A stretch of DNA of 36,285 bases, from assembly GCA_948933715.1 (NCBI GenBank), contig CAQZPH010000004.1, positions 1 to 36,285 on the forward strand. Direction: 5' to 3'. The DNA comes from an uncultured Eubacteriales bacterium. GTDB lineage: Bacteria > Bacillota > Clostridia > Oscillospirales > Acutalibacteraceae. Positions within the stretch are counted from its first letter, which is position 1. Each line of letters opens with the position of its first letter. The notes beneath the pieces were generated by a model. The model made no database searches. It saw only the letters and a list, made by a program, of their open reading frames with translations, and was not told where the DNA came from. The position numbers were made by a program, and so were the translations under genes. Positions 1 through 6,487 of the stretch are shown here, one piece after another.

Positions 1-211
1 ATATAAAATAAGAAGTGTAATTATATTTTTGAGCTATTATATATTTTTAATATTTTTAACAAGGTTTAATGTTAGTTTAGGTATATTTATTTTTGTAGTC
101 ATATCTTTAGTTATTGTTACAATGGTAGTTGAAATAATAAAACAGAGGTTAGAAAATTATGAAAAGAAATGTTTCCAAAGCAATGATCAAAATAACAAAT
201 TTGGCTTATAA
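1..211 (+). CDS. agrB: AgrB-like peptide-processing membrane protease, C-terminal fragment (5' end outside window)
   Basis: The reading frame is open from base 2 to the TAA at 209-211, so this is the 3' end of a gene that begins before the window. The 69 visible residues hold two hydrophobic stretches (about residues 6-20 and 25-44 of the fragment) followed by a charged tail. This fits the last membrane segments of AgrB, the membrane cysteine protease that cleaves and cyclises AgrD. The family's catalytic His and Cys lie upstream and cannot be checked. The assignment rests mainly on the AgrD-like gene that starts inside its 3' end (53-nt overlap). A TTG at 29 could start a separate 60-residue membrane peptide, but the open frame upstream argues for a truncated gene. 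Confidence 0.5.
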   Translation, partial: YKIRSVIIFLSYYIFLIFLTRFNVSLGIFIFVVISLVIVTMVVEIIKQRLENYEKKCFQSNDQNNKFGL

Positions 212-314
212 TGTGGCAAAGTTAGCAGCTAATTCGTCATCTTGGTGGGGATTTTACCAACCTAAAGAACCACCAGAATTAAAACAAGCAAATGAAAGTA
301 AACTTAAAAATTAA
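159..314 (+). CDS. agrD: AgrD-type cyclic (thio)lactone autoinducer peptide precursor, 51 aa
   Basis: This short gene starts with ATG at 159 (AGAGG at 144-148), inside the 3' end of the upstream membrane gene. It has the three parts of AgrD: a basic amphipathic leader (residues 1-22, with several Lys), a peptide core (about residues 25-32, NSSSWWGF), and an acidic/proline tail beginning YQPKEPPEL. The YQPK-x-P tail is the hallmark of clostridial cyclic lactone autoinducer precursors. By analogy with other Agr peptides the mature ring would be five residues ending just before Y33, i.e. S28-W-W-G-F32. The core has no Cys, so ring closure would be through Ser as a lactone, not a thiolactone. AgrB would process it at the membrane and the product would act as a quorum signal. 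No receptor kinase or response regulator gene is in the window. Ring borders are inference. Confidence 0.82.
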   Translation: MKRNVSKAMIKITNLAYNVAKLAANSSSWWGFYQPKEPPELKQANESKLKN

Positions 315-347
315 GAAAATTAATTTTAATTGGCATAATATAGCGCC

Positions 348-377
348 TTGACAGTATTGGTTATGTTAAGATATAAT
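348..377 (+). promoter_or_regulatory. Sigma-A type promoter for the SIS-like/rnmV/pseudokinase genes
   Basis: TTGACA at 348-353 and TATAAT at 372-377, both perfect matches, are separated by 18 bp. The start of transcription would fall near 384, leaving a short leader with the ribosome binding site AGGAGAGAGG at 405-414. Confidence 0.75.
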
Positions 378-420
378 CAGAACTAACAAGGGGAATTTAA
401 TTTTAGGAGAGAGGTTTATT

Positions 421-969
421 ATGGGGAAGCGTGTACACAACAAAATTAAATTAAATAATATTTATAAAAATTGTCTCCATTTTTTATCTCACCAATATAA
501 AAAAAATTCTCCTGCATCCTACAGTATACAAGATTTATATGATACAACAAATATAAAAAATGGTATAGTTTTAAATGAAGTTGCATCATTAGTTTATGGT
601 TCAAAAAGCCTTTCAATTATTGCGGATAACTGTTTTTTTGATCTTTGTAGAGAGTTTTTGGTGCATATTAATTCATTTGGACTTGATACTTTTTTATATG
701 ATTCAGATGTTGACCGTGAAATTAAAAAATCGGATATAGTGTTTGTTTTGACTTTAAATGAAAACAATCACGAGGAATTACTTAATATGTTAAATGAATG
801 TAACGTAAAAGTAGTTGATATTATTTCTGAAAATAATAAAGAAAAGAAAAGTAAATCTGATTTTACTTTGTATTATTTAGATGATTTAAATTTTGATCAA
901 GTATTATGTGTAGATGCGACCTTAAATTGTGTAGGTATAAATGTTTCTGTTAAATTTAATAATATGTAA
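421..969 (+). CDS. Hypothetical protein with a SIS/Rossmann-like pattern, 182 aa
   Basis: I do not recognise this gene with certainty. After a Lys-rich N-terminus (residues 1-35) the chain shows alternating hydrophobic strands and helices. SLSIIADN (about 61) is followed by a helix, then DTFLYDSD, then KSDIVFVLTLNENNHEELLN, then VKVVDII. This order resembles the SIS sugar-isomerase domain of RpiR-type regulators, where a GxG-like first loop, a SD segment and a D-V-V-hydrophobic strand followed by an S/T-rich loop bind sugar phosphates. Here the loops lack the usual glycines and the S-x-S/T signature, so sugar-phosphate binding is doubtful. There is no clear N-terminal HTH. It is the first gene after a strong promoter, with a very good RBS, and is followed 25 nt later by rnmV. 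It could be a degenerate SIS protein of structural or regulatory role. Confidence 0.45.
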   Translation: MGKRVHNKIKLNNIYKNCLHFLSHQYKKNSPASYSIQDLYDTTNIKNGIVLNEVASLVYGSKSLSIIADNCFFDLCREFLVHINSFGLDTFLYDSDVDREIKKSDIVFVLTLNENNHEELLNMLNECNVKVVDIISENNKEKKSKSDFTLYYLDDLNFDQVLCVDATLNCVGINVSVKFNNM

Positions 970-994
970 TTCGCTGTTGAAATGAGGAGATTCA

Positions 995-1576
995 TTGATA
1001 AAAGTAAAAGAAGCGATTATAGTTGAGGGCCGATATGATAGAATAAAATTATCCCAGTTAATTAATGGGTTAATAATTGATGTAGGCGGATTTAGAATCT
1101 TTAAAGATAAGAAAAAAATAGATCTTATTAGAACGCTTGCAGAGAAAAACGGCGTTTTGGTTTTAACTGATAGTGATCATGCAGGCTTTATGATAAGAAA
1201 CTATATAACCGGATCTGTGCAAAAAGGGACAGTGAAGCATGCTTATATTCCGGATATATATGGAAAAGAGAAGAGAAAAAATAAATTTTCTAAAGAGGGA
1301 AAACTAGGTGTAGAAGGTATTCCGGATAATGTGCTTGAAGATATTATAAAAAATGCCTCGTCTATATCTCAAAGTGACAATTTAAACATAAAGAAAATTA
1401 CAAAGTTAGATTTTTATGTAGATGGATTAACAGGAAGAGATAACAGTAGCCAGAAAAGGAAAAGCCTTTTAAAATGCTTATCTTTGCCGGAACATTTATC
1501 TCAGAACTCATTAATAAATGTTCTTAACACGATAATAACTTATGAACAATATCGTGAGGTTATTAAAAAGATATAA
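995..1576 (+). CDS. rnmV: Ribonuclease M5 (5S rRNA maturation)
   Basis: RNase M5 makes the double cut that matures 5S rRNA from its precursor, working with ribosomal protein L18. The N-terminal Toprim domain is clear: the strand-Glu motif VEGRYD with E11 and D15, and LTDSDHAG with D59 and D61 for metal binding. The C-terminal half, from about residue 105 (GVEGIPDNVLEDII), is the family's own RNA-binding part. At 193 aa it has the normal length (about 180-190). The start is TTG at 995, chosen because GAGGAGA at 984-990 sits at the right distance. In many Firmicutes rnmV lies near ksgA; here it sits between an unknown SIS-like gene and a pseudokinase gene, probably in one transcript from the promoter at 348. 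Confidence 0.88.
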   Translation: MIKVKEAIIVEGRYDRIKLSQLINGLIIDVGGFRIFKDKKKIDLIRTLAEKNGVLVLTDSDHAGFMIRNYITGSVQKGTVKHAYIPDIYGKEKRKNKFSKEGKLGVEGIPDNVLEDIIKNASSISQSDNLNIKKITKLDFYVDGLTGRDNSSQKRKSLLKCLSLPEHLSQNSLINVLNTIITYEQYREVIKKI

Positions 1577-1606
1577 TAACTTATAAATTCATTTTGGAGG
1601 ACAAAA

Positions 1607-3181
1607 ATGGAGAACTTTGATAATTTATGTAAAAGATGCATGAACGACAAGGGCGAAGCGAAAAAGTGCCCTTTTTGTGGATATATTGAGGATAAAGAAA
1701 AGACTTTAGAAGGTATAAAACAAAAATTAGTTTTACAGGATAAATATATAGTTGGTAATAAACTTTCTGAGAATTCAGAATATATTAGTTACATAGGTTA
1801 CGATACAAAAAATAAATCTAGAATCCATATAAGAGAATTTTTCCCTGTTGATATATGTGTTAGATGCGATGATTATAGTGTTAAAGCTCAAAAAGGCTGT
1901 GAGGGAAAATATGAAAATTTAAAAAAAGACTTTTTAGACTATTTTAGAGCACTTGCAAAGGTAAGAGATATTGATGCAATGGTGTCTGTTTATGATATTT
2001 TTACTCAATGCGGAACAGCTTATATTATTTCAGAAATAATAGATGGTATATCTCTTGAGAAGTTAATTAAAAAAAACGAGTCACCACTGAGCTGGGATAT
2101 AGCTAAAGTTTTGTTTATGCCAGTTTTATCTGCACTTGCTAAGTTGAGTCGGGCGGGGATAAAACATCTTGCAATAAGTCCGGAAACGCTTATAATTGGT
2201 AGGGACGGAAAAATGCATATCTCTGGTTTTGCTACCGCTAACCTTAGACAATATGGTATGTTTTCTCAGTGCGAATTATATGATGGTTTTGCAGCACCGG
2301 AACAATATGCTAAAGATGGTAAATTGACTGAAGCTACAGATATTTATGGATTTACAGCATCATTGTTTTTTGCGTTAGTGGGGTTTGCGCCTAAAAATTC
2401 TATAGAAAGAAACACAGATTATAGAATATTGATTCCTATTAAAACGCTTAAAAATGTGCCTCCTCATGTGGTGTCGGCTCTTGTTAATGGGCTAAATATT
2501 GATTATCAACAAAGAACACAATCCTTTGAAAATTTAAGAGATGAACTTACTGAAACTTCAGCTAAATATATAAAAGAGCATGATAACGAAAAGTCTGATA
2601 TTTTAGAGGAAAAAATAAATAAAAAAAGTAATGTAAAATGGATTGCTTGCTCATCGTTTGTCGTAGTGATATTATTATTTGGTTTATTTTTTGGTTTTTT
2701 AAATTTTAACCACCCCCAAAGCAATCAGACAAATGATGTTTCTTTGAGGGAATCAAATATATCTGAAAATATCATTGTTCCTGATTTAGTAGGGCAAGAT
2801 TTTGATAAGATTAAAGAAATTGCTAGCGAAAATAATGATTATGAAGTATTTTTATCAGAAAAGGTTTTCGATGATAATGTTGAGGAAGGTAAGATAATTT
2901 CTCAAATACCACAATCAGGTGGATCAGTGAAAAAAGGTTCGAGTATTGTAGTGACTGTTAGCAATGGTTCTCAGTTTAGAGAATTACCTCCGGTTGAAAA
3001 TTTATCATTATCATATGTATCCTCTTTGTTATCTAAACAAGGGTTTATACCGTCAAAGGTCGATGAATACAGTAATGAAATAGAACCTGGTAACGTAATT
3101 AAATATAAAGATCATACGCCGGGTGATAAATTAGAATATGGATCAACAGTTGTTATAGTACTTAGTAAGGGTCAGCCATAA
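1607..3181 (+). CDS. Zinc-ribbon, pseudokinase and PASTA membrane protein, 524 aa
   Basis: Domain order: an N-terminal zinc ribbon (C8-x2-C11, C21-x2-C24); a Ser/Thr kinase-like fold at about 42-310; one transmembrane helix at about 345-365; and two extracytoplasmic PASTA domains (about 391-457 and 458-524). The fold is kept (ISPETLIIG catalytic loop, APEQY), but catalytic residues are lost. The VAIK lysine position reads IHIREFFP (R76), HRD reads H187-L-A, and DFG reads S206-G-F. It is therefore likely a pseudokinase that senses peptidoglycan or muropeptides outside through its PASTA domains and acts inside by binding partners. The topology is that of PrkC/Stk-type receptors, which do not normally carry an N-terminal zinc ribbon. 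The start ATG follows GGAGG at 1596-1600. No phosphatase of the PrpC type is adjacent. Residual activity with an atypical active site cannot be excluded. Confidence 0.8.
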   Translation: MENFDNLCKRCMNDKGEAKKCPFCGYIEDKEKTLEGIKQKLVLQDKYIVGNKLSENSEYISYIGYDTKNKSRIHIREFFPVDICVRCDDYSVKAQKGCEGKYENLKKDFLDYFRALAKVRDIDAMVSVYDIFTQCGTAYIISEIIDGISLEKLIKKNESPLSWDIAKVLFMPVLSALAKLSRAGIKHLAISPETLIIGRDGKMHISGFATANLRQYGMFSQCELYDGFAAPEQYAKDGKLTEATDIYGFTASLFFALVGFAPKNSIERNTDYRILIPIKTLKNVPPHVVSALVNGLNIDYQQRTQSFENLRDELTETSAKYIKEHDNEKSDILEEKINKKSNVKWIACSSFVVVILLFGLFFGFLNFNHPQSNQTNDVSLRESNISENIIVPDLVGQDFDKIKEIASENNDYEVFLSEKVFDDNVEEGKIISQIPQSGGSVKKGSSIVVTVSNGSQFRELPPVENLSLSYVSSLLSKQGFIPSKVDEYSNEIEPGNVIKYKDHTPGDKLEYGSTVVIVLSKGQP

Positions 3182-3250
3182 AAATAAGTTTTATAAGATT
3201 GAGTGTATACAAAAATATTATACTAAAAGTATTATTAATGATAGCAAAAG

Positions 3251-3286
3251 AAAAGGCAACTTCATAATGAAGTTGCCTTTTCACTA
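3251..3286. terminator. Bidirectional rho-independent terminator
   Basis: A perfect 14-bp stem (AAAAGGCAACTTCA 3251-3264, TGAAGTTGCCTTTT 3268-3281) with a TAA loop lies between two convergent genes. The stem carries A-runs on one side and T-runs on the other, so it can stop transcripts from both directions. Confidence 0.85.
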
Positions 3287-3301
3287 TTTTTATAATTCTG
3301 T

Positions 3302-3997
3302 TTATTTTATTTTTGAATTGATTGATTTTTCACTAGCTTGAATTAAATTATATAAGGAAGAAGCATGTAAAGGGTAGTTTTCTGATATTTTTGATGGAGA
3401 AAGCGAAAGCTTCTTTATATCATTAGATTTATTTTCTTTGTATCTAGTGGTGTTACTTATGTTATTTTTTATGTCTAGTTCAGTTAAACATAGCGAAGCG
3501 TTTGAATAAGCTTTATAAGCATTACTAGAAATGCTAAATAAACCTTGAGGGTTTTTAGGATTTGCTGAGTATATAAATCTAAATGCGTTATATATGCATA
3601 TCATTATATATGTAGAAATGCTTTCAGTAAGGTTTTTATTATTGCTTTTATTAAGTAAATCAAATATAATATTTATTGAATTAAATATCAATTTTTTATT
3701 TAATGTAGGCAAAACGCTACCTTTAAAAGTGTTATCTTTATAAAGAGTTGAATCAGGGATATCGTCAATTGTGAGCTTTGTACCGTCTTTATTAGGAGTT
3801 TTCCCAAGAAGGTAATCGCATGATACATCATAGTAATTTGAAAGCTTAATTATAAATTCAAGACCGCATTCGCGGATCCCTTTTTCATAGTGGGATAATA
3901 GCGCTTGAGAGATGCATAAGTCAGCAGCGGCTTGCTTTTGACTAAGACCTCTTTCTTTTCGAAGTAGTGTTATGATTCTGGAAAAATCTTTGTTCAT
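3302..3997 (-). CDS. XRE-family helix-turn-helix transcriptional regulator, 231 aa
   Basis: Residues about 8-62 form a Cro/C1-type HTH: ITLLRKERGLSQKQAAADLC, then ISQALLSHYEKGIRECGLEF and a final helix ending in DYLLGK. This is the usual repressor DNA-binding head. The remaining 165 residues are mostly helical and I do not recognise a ligand domain in them; they may serve dimerisation. The ATG at 3995-3997 has GGGGG upstream (minus strand, about 4005-4010). It is transcribed away from the histidine phosphatase gene, and the two promoters share their -35 region, so it may control itself and its neighbour. The target is inference only. Confidence 0.85.
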   Translation of the reverse strand: MNKDFSRIITLLRKERGLSQKQAAADLCISQALLSHYEKGIRECGLEFIIKLSNYYDVSCDYLLGKTPNKDGTKLTIDDIPDSTLYKDNTFKGSVLPTLNKKLIFNSINIIFDLLNKSNNKNLTESISTYIMICIYNAFRFIYSANPKNPQGLFSISSNAYKAYSNASLCLTELDIKNNISNTTRYKENKSNDIKKLSLSPSKISENYPLHASSLYNLIQASEKSINSKIK

Positions 3998-4050
3998 TAG
4001 GTGCCCCCTATAAGCTGAGTTGTTTAGTAGATATAATTAACGACGGGTAA

Positions 4051-4079
4051 ATTATATAATATTCTAAACTTTTTGTAAA
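4051..4079 (-). promoter_or_regulatory. Promoter of the XRE regulator gene
   Basis: Reading the minus strand, TTTACA (4079-4074) and TATAAT (4056-4051) are separated by 17 bp. The -35 box overlaps that of the opposing promoter for the phosphatase gene. Confidence 0.65.
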
Positions 4080-4100
4080 TACATTTTTTGATAATATTAT
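4073..4100 (+). promoter_or_regulatory. Candidate promoter of the histidine phosphatase gene
   Basis: TTGTAA at 4073-4078 and TATTAT at 4095-4100 with a 16-bp spacer, 22 nt before the start codon. The -35 region coincides with that of the divergent XRE gene. The spacing to the RBS is short, so the exact start is uncertain. Confidence 0.4.
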
Positions 4101-4121
4101 GTTAATAAGGAGATTTTTAGT

Positions 4122-4826
4122 ATGAAAACTCATCAAATACACCTTGTTCGTCATGGATTAACAAATGAAAACCTAAACGGACAATATATTGGAGCAAGTG
4201 ATGTTCCTTTATCTAATGAGGGAATAAATCGGCTAAAAAATTTGAAAAAGGATTTTACATATCCCAAAGCAAATAAGATATATTGTAGCCCATTAATGCG
4301 TTGCAGGAAAACCGCTGAATTGTTGTATCCAGAATCTGAGATTATTAATGTTGAGGGATTAGCTGAATGTAATTTTGGGGAATGGGAAGGTAAAACCGCT
4401 AGCGACTTAAAAGACAACGAAAAATTTATGCAATGGCTTAGCAATTCAAATGACGTATCTCCTGAAGGTGGAGAAAGCATGAAGAACTTTACGACACGTG
4501 TTTTAACAACATTTGAAAAACTTACTGAGGATATTATAAGGAATAATTATAAAGATACAGTTGTTGTTACACACGGTGGTGTAATTATGACCATCTTAGC
4601 AGCATATGGGTTACCAAGGGCAAAGTTTTATGATTGGGTTGTTAATAATGGTTGTGGATACTCATTAAGGATAATGCCTAGCCTTTGGATGCGCCAAAAA
4701 GTTGGGGAAGTTTACTCGAAGGTTCCCTATGATATGACAAGAGAGAATAATGAAGAATCTATATATATTTTAGATTTAGTTAGAGAAGCTTCCGATAGAG
4801 CATATGGAGAGAATGAGGAAAAGTAG
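4122..4826 (+). CDS. Histidine phosphatase family protein (PGAM/CobC-like), 234 aa
   Basis: This is a member of the branch-1 histidine phosphatase superfamily, which transfers phosphate through a phospho-histidine. The catalytic motif LVRHG is at residues 8-12 (H11 nucleophile, R10), an arginine follows in SPLMRCRKTAELL (about 56-67), the acid motif ECNFGEWEG is at 82-90, and the second histidine is in VVTHGG (H151). The ECNFGEWEG motif is common in CobC/alpha-ribazole phosphatase-like and broad phosphoglycerate phosphatase-like members. There are no cobalamin genes nearby, so the substrate cannot be named. The last 55 residues, after the catalytic core, are longer than in small CobC proteins and are unassigned. 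RBS AAGGAG lies about 10 nt before the ATG. Confidence 0.85.
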   Translation: MKTHQIHLVRHGLTNENLNGQYIGASDVPLSNEGINRLKNLKKDFTYPKANKIYCSPLMRCRKTAELLYPESEIINVEGLAECNFGEWEGKTASDLKDNEKFMQWLSNSNDVSPEGGESMKNFTTRVLTTFEKLTEDIIRNNYKDTVVVTHGGVIMTILAAYGLPRAKFYDWVVNNGCGYSLRIMPSLWMRQKVGEVYSKVPYDMTRENNEESIYILDLVREASDRAYGENEEK

Positions 4827-4841
4827 ATTAAAAAAAGAATG

Positions 4842-4867
4842 GTAGAACACTTATATTAGTGTTCTAC
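4842..4867. other. Inverted repeat after the phosphatase gene
   Basis: GTAGAACACT (4842-4851) and AGTGTTCTAC (4858-4867) form a perfect 10-bp stem with a TATATT loop. No T-run follows, so it is a weak terminator at best; the next hairpin is the better one. Confidence 0.5.
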
Positions 4868-4904
4868 ATAGTCACATGTTTTTAGACTTAAATATATCAT
4901 AAAA

Positions 4905-4940
4905 CCACGCATTTAAATTATATGCGTGGCTTTTTAATTT
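4905..4940. terminator. Terminator between the phosphatase gene and the tRNA operon
   Basis: CCACGCAT (4905-4912) pairs with ATGCGTGG (4922-4929), followed on the plus strand by CTTTTTAATTTTT. On the minus strand the same stem is followed by TTTTATG, so it may also end the tRNA transcript. Confidence 0.7.
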
Positions 4941-4969
4941 TTATTTATGTTAATACAGAAATTCTCAGC

Positions 4970-5046
4970 TGGTGGACACAAAGGGGCTTAAACCCCTGAT
5001 CTCTTGCGTGTGAAGGGAACGCTCTGACCAGCTGAGCTATGCATCC
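4970..5046 (-). tRNA. tRNA-Val (anticodon CAC), probably degenerate
   Basis: Read on the minus strand from 5046 to 4970, the sequence has a 7-bp acceptor stem (GGATGCA with TGTGTCC, two G-T pairs), a sound D arm (GCTC/GAGC), the anticodon loop TTCACAC (CAC, Val), a T arm and an encoded CCA. Defects: the anticodon stem TTCCC/GCAAG has two clear mismatches and one wobble, and the T loop reads TTTAAGC where TTCAAGC is standard (C56 to T). The 3' half of the anticodon stem would pair well with CTTGC, suggesting decay of the 5' half. It may be a non-functional relic or an unusual minor valine tRNA. Confidence 0.7.
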
Positions 5047-5103
5047 GTTTTTATTTTGATAAAACAAAAGCCCTTATTACAATAGGGCTAAAAAATTACT
5101 TTA

Positions 5104-5178
5104 TGGTGACCCGGACGGGAATCGAACCCGTGTTACCGCCGTGAAAGGGCGGTGTCTTAACCGCTTGACCACCGGGCC
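5104..5178 (-). tRNA. tRNA-Glu (anticodon TTC)
   Basis: Minus strand 5178 to 5104. Acceptor GGCCCGG pairs with CCGGGTC, the anticodon stem CCGCC/GGCGG encloses the loop CTTTCAC (TTC), the T loop is TTCGATT, and CCA is encoded. All stems pair, so it looks functional. Confidence 0.95.
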
Positions 5179-5191
5179 ATATTTTATATAA

Positions 5192-5268
5192 TGGTAGCGG
5201 TAATTGGATTTGAACCAATGACACTCCGGGTATGAACCGAATGCTCTAGCCAACTGAGCTATACCGCC
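5192..5268 (-). tRNA. tRNA-Met, elongator type (anticodon CAT)
   Basis: Minus strand 5268 to 5192. The acceptor begins GGCGGTA with a G1-T72 pair, the anticodon loop is TTCATAC (CAT) in a TTCGG/CCGGA stem, the T loop is TTCAAAT and CCA is encoded. The GGCGG acceptor start with G1-U72 is shared with the elongator tRNA-Met of Bacillus, so this is not the initiator. An Ile2 (lysidine) reading of CAT is possible but less likely. Confidence 0.9.
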
Positions 5269-5304
5269 ACATGTCGTCATTTGTCTAAGCAGTGAACGCA
5301 TTTA

Positions 5305-5333
5305 ATTATATTATATAAAAACAGTATTGTCAA
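5305..5333 (-). promoter_or_regulatory. Consensus sigma-A promoter of the tRNA operon
   Basis: On the minus strand TTGACA (5333-5328) and TATAAT (5310-5305), both perfect, are 17 bp apart. It lies about 37 bp before tRNA-Met and would drive Met, Glu and Val in that order. Confidence 0.9.
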
Positions 5334-5364
5334 CACTTTACGTAAAATTTTTTAAAGTTTTACT

Positions 5365-6090
5365 TTATAGTTTATTAGAGCCCCAGTTGTCAATGTTAGA
5401 ACGTTGCATTGCACCTATTATTTTTTTTCTAAGATGAGGATATTTTTTTTCTATGCTAAAAAGCAGTTCTTTTGTATTTTGGCGTTCGGTATTGCCGTTT
5501 GCCGGGCAAGAGCTTTTTATTATGGGGAGCTTATTTTGTTTTACAGCGGATATAATTTTGTTTTCTTCACAAAAAATGAGTGGCCGTATCATATAAATAT
5601 CTTTCCGTGATAAATAAGATATAGGTGAAAAACACCCAATATGACCGCAGTTTAGAAGGTTCATAAGAAAAGTTTCAGCAGCATCTTCAAAATTATGACC
5701 CAGGGCAATTTTATTACAACCTAATTCTTTAGCCATGTTATTAAGCATACCTTTACGCATTCTAGAACAAAGACTACATGGATTTTTTTCTTCGCGATCA
5801 GTAAAAATTAGGTTTCCAAGTTGGCTGCGGTGAATTGTATATTTTATGTTTAAAGTTTTACATAACTTTTCTATCTCAGAATAATCTGTTTCTTTACCGT
5901 TAAAACAAGGATCAACAGTAATTGCAACTAATTCAAAATTTTTAGGATAATAGTTTTGAATTTGGGAAAGTACGTATAAAAGGAATACGGAATCTTTACC
6001 ACCTGAGACACATATGGCAATTTTATCATTATTATTTATCATATTATATGTGTCGATTGCAGCTCTAGCCTGCCCGACCAAGTTTGACAT
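5365..6090 (-). CDS. ttcA: TtcA-like tRNA thiolation ATPase (PP-loop), 241 aa
   Basis: TtcA family enzymes adenylate a tRNA cytidine and insert sulfur at position 32 using an iron-sulfur cluster. Visible motifs: the PP-loop SGGKDS at residues 29-34, the cysteine pair C105-x2-C108 (NPCSLCSR) followed by RKGML, GHNFEDAAETFLMNL at 131-145, and a third cysteine in KSSCPANG (C195). These are the three Fe-S ligands of the family. Its length is normal for the clostridial version. The start ATG at 6090 has AAGGAGC upstream on the minus strand. It lies just upstream of a tRNA operon transcribed the same way, with its own consensus promoter, so the pairing may be chance. The substrate could differ from C32, since several PP-loop tRNA modifiers look alike. 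Confidence 0.85.
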   Translation of the reverse strand: MSNLVGQARAAIDTYNMINNNDKIAICVSGGKDSVFLLYVLSQIQNYYPKNFELVAITVDPCFNGKETDYSEIEKLCKTLNIKYTIHRSQLGNLIFTDREEKNPCSLCSRMRKGMLNNMAKELGCNKIALGHNFEDAAETFLMNLLNCGHIGCFSPISYLSRKDIYMIRPLIFCEENKIISAVKQNKLPIIKSSCPANGNTERQNTKELLFSIEKKYPHLRKKIIGAMQRSNIDNWGSNKL

Positions 6091-6120
6091 AAAAAAACGC
6101 TCCTTAATATTCTTAAATAA

Positions 6121-6149
6121 ATTATAACATATTTTTGCTTTTAGTTGAA
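6121..6149 (-). promoter_or_regulatory. Promoter of the ttcA-like gene
   Basis: On the minus strand TTCAAC (6149-6144) and TATAAT (6126-6121) are 17 bp apart, about 30 nt before the start codon. Confidence 0.65.
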
Positions 6150-6374
6150 TATCATAATTTTTGTATATTTTTAGATATTTATTAATTTAATTTATCATAA
6201 TTATTTCTTTTATTAATGAGTTGATAGTAAAATGTATATTTTTAGGTTACTGAGGGTAATTTTTATTATATATGCATAAAATAGTACAGTTTCATTTGTG
6301 TAATATTTAGTTTTTCATATAAACATAATAAACAATATTTTAATATTTTCTATGAAAAAAAAATATATAAGTTC
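6150..6374. other. AT-rich spacer without recognised genes
   Basis: This is the central part of the nearly 400-nt gap between ttcA and mraZ. I see only A/T-rich sequence with no ORF with an RBS, no long hairpin and no RNA motif that I recognise. Promoters for the flanking genes lie at its two ends. Confidence 0.6.
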
Positions 6375-6403
6375 TTGCTTTTTTAAGTGAAATATATTAT
6401 AAT
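6375..6403 (+). promoter_or_regulatory. Promoter of the dcw operon
   Basis: TTGCTT at 6375-6380 and TATAAT at 6398-6403 with a 17-bp spacer. Transcription would start near 6410, directly before the GTGG repeats. Confidence 0.75.
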
Positions 6404-6415
6404 GAAAGCAAATAA

Positions 6416-6450
6416 GTGGTGAAAGGTGGGGTAAAGTAGAGCTAAGTGGT
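6416..6450 (+). promoter_or_regulatory. MraZ operator: GTGG repeats at 10-bp period
   Basis: GTGG occurs at 6416, 6426 and 6446 and GTAG at 6436, an exact 10-bp period. MraZ is known to bind direct repeats of a TGGG/GTGG-type box spaced by about 10 bp upstream of its own gene. The array starts just downstream of the -10 box, where bound MraZ would block transcription of the whole cluster. Confidence 0.75.
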
Positions 6451-6487
6451 TTTTATATGCTCGGCTTTATCTTTTGGGGTGAGCGTT

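Noticed and set aside
5101..5301. 66-codon minus-strand ORF
   Set aside because: It lies wholly across the Glu and Met tRNA genes and is a by-product of their sequence.
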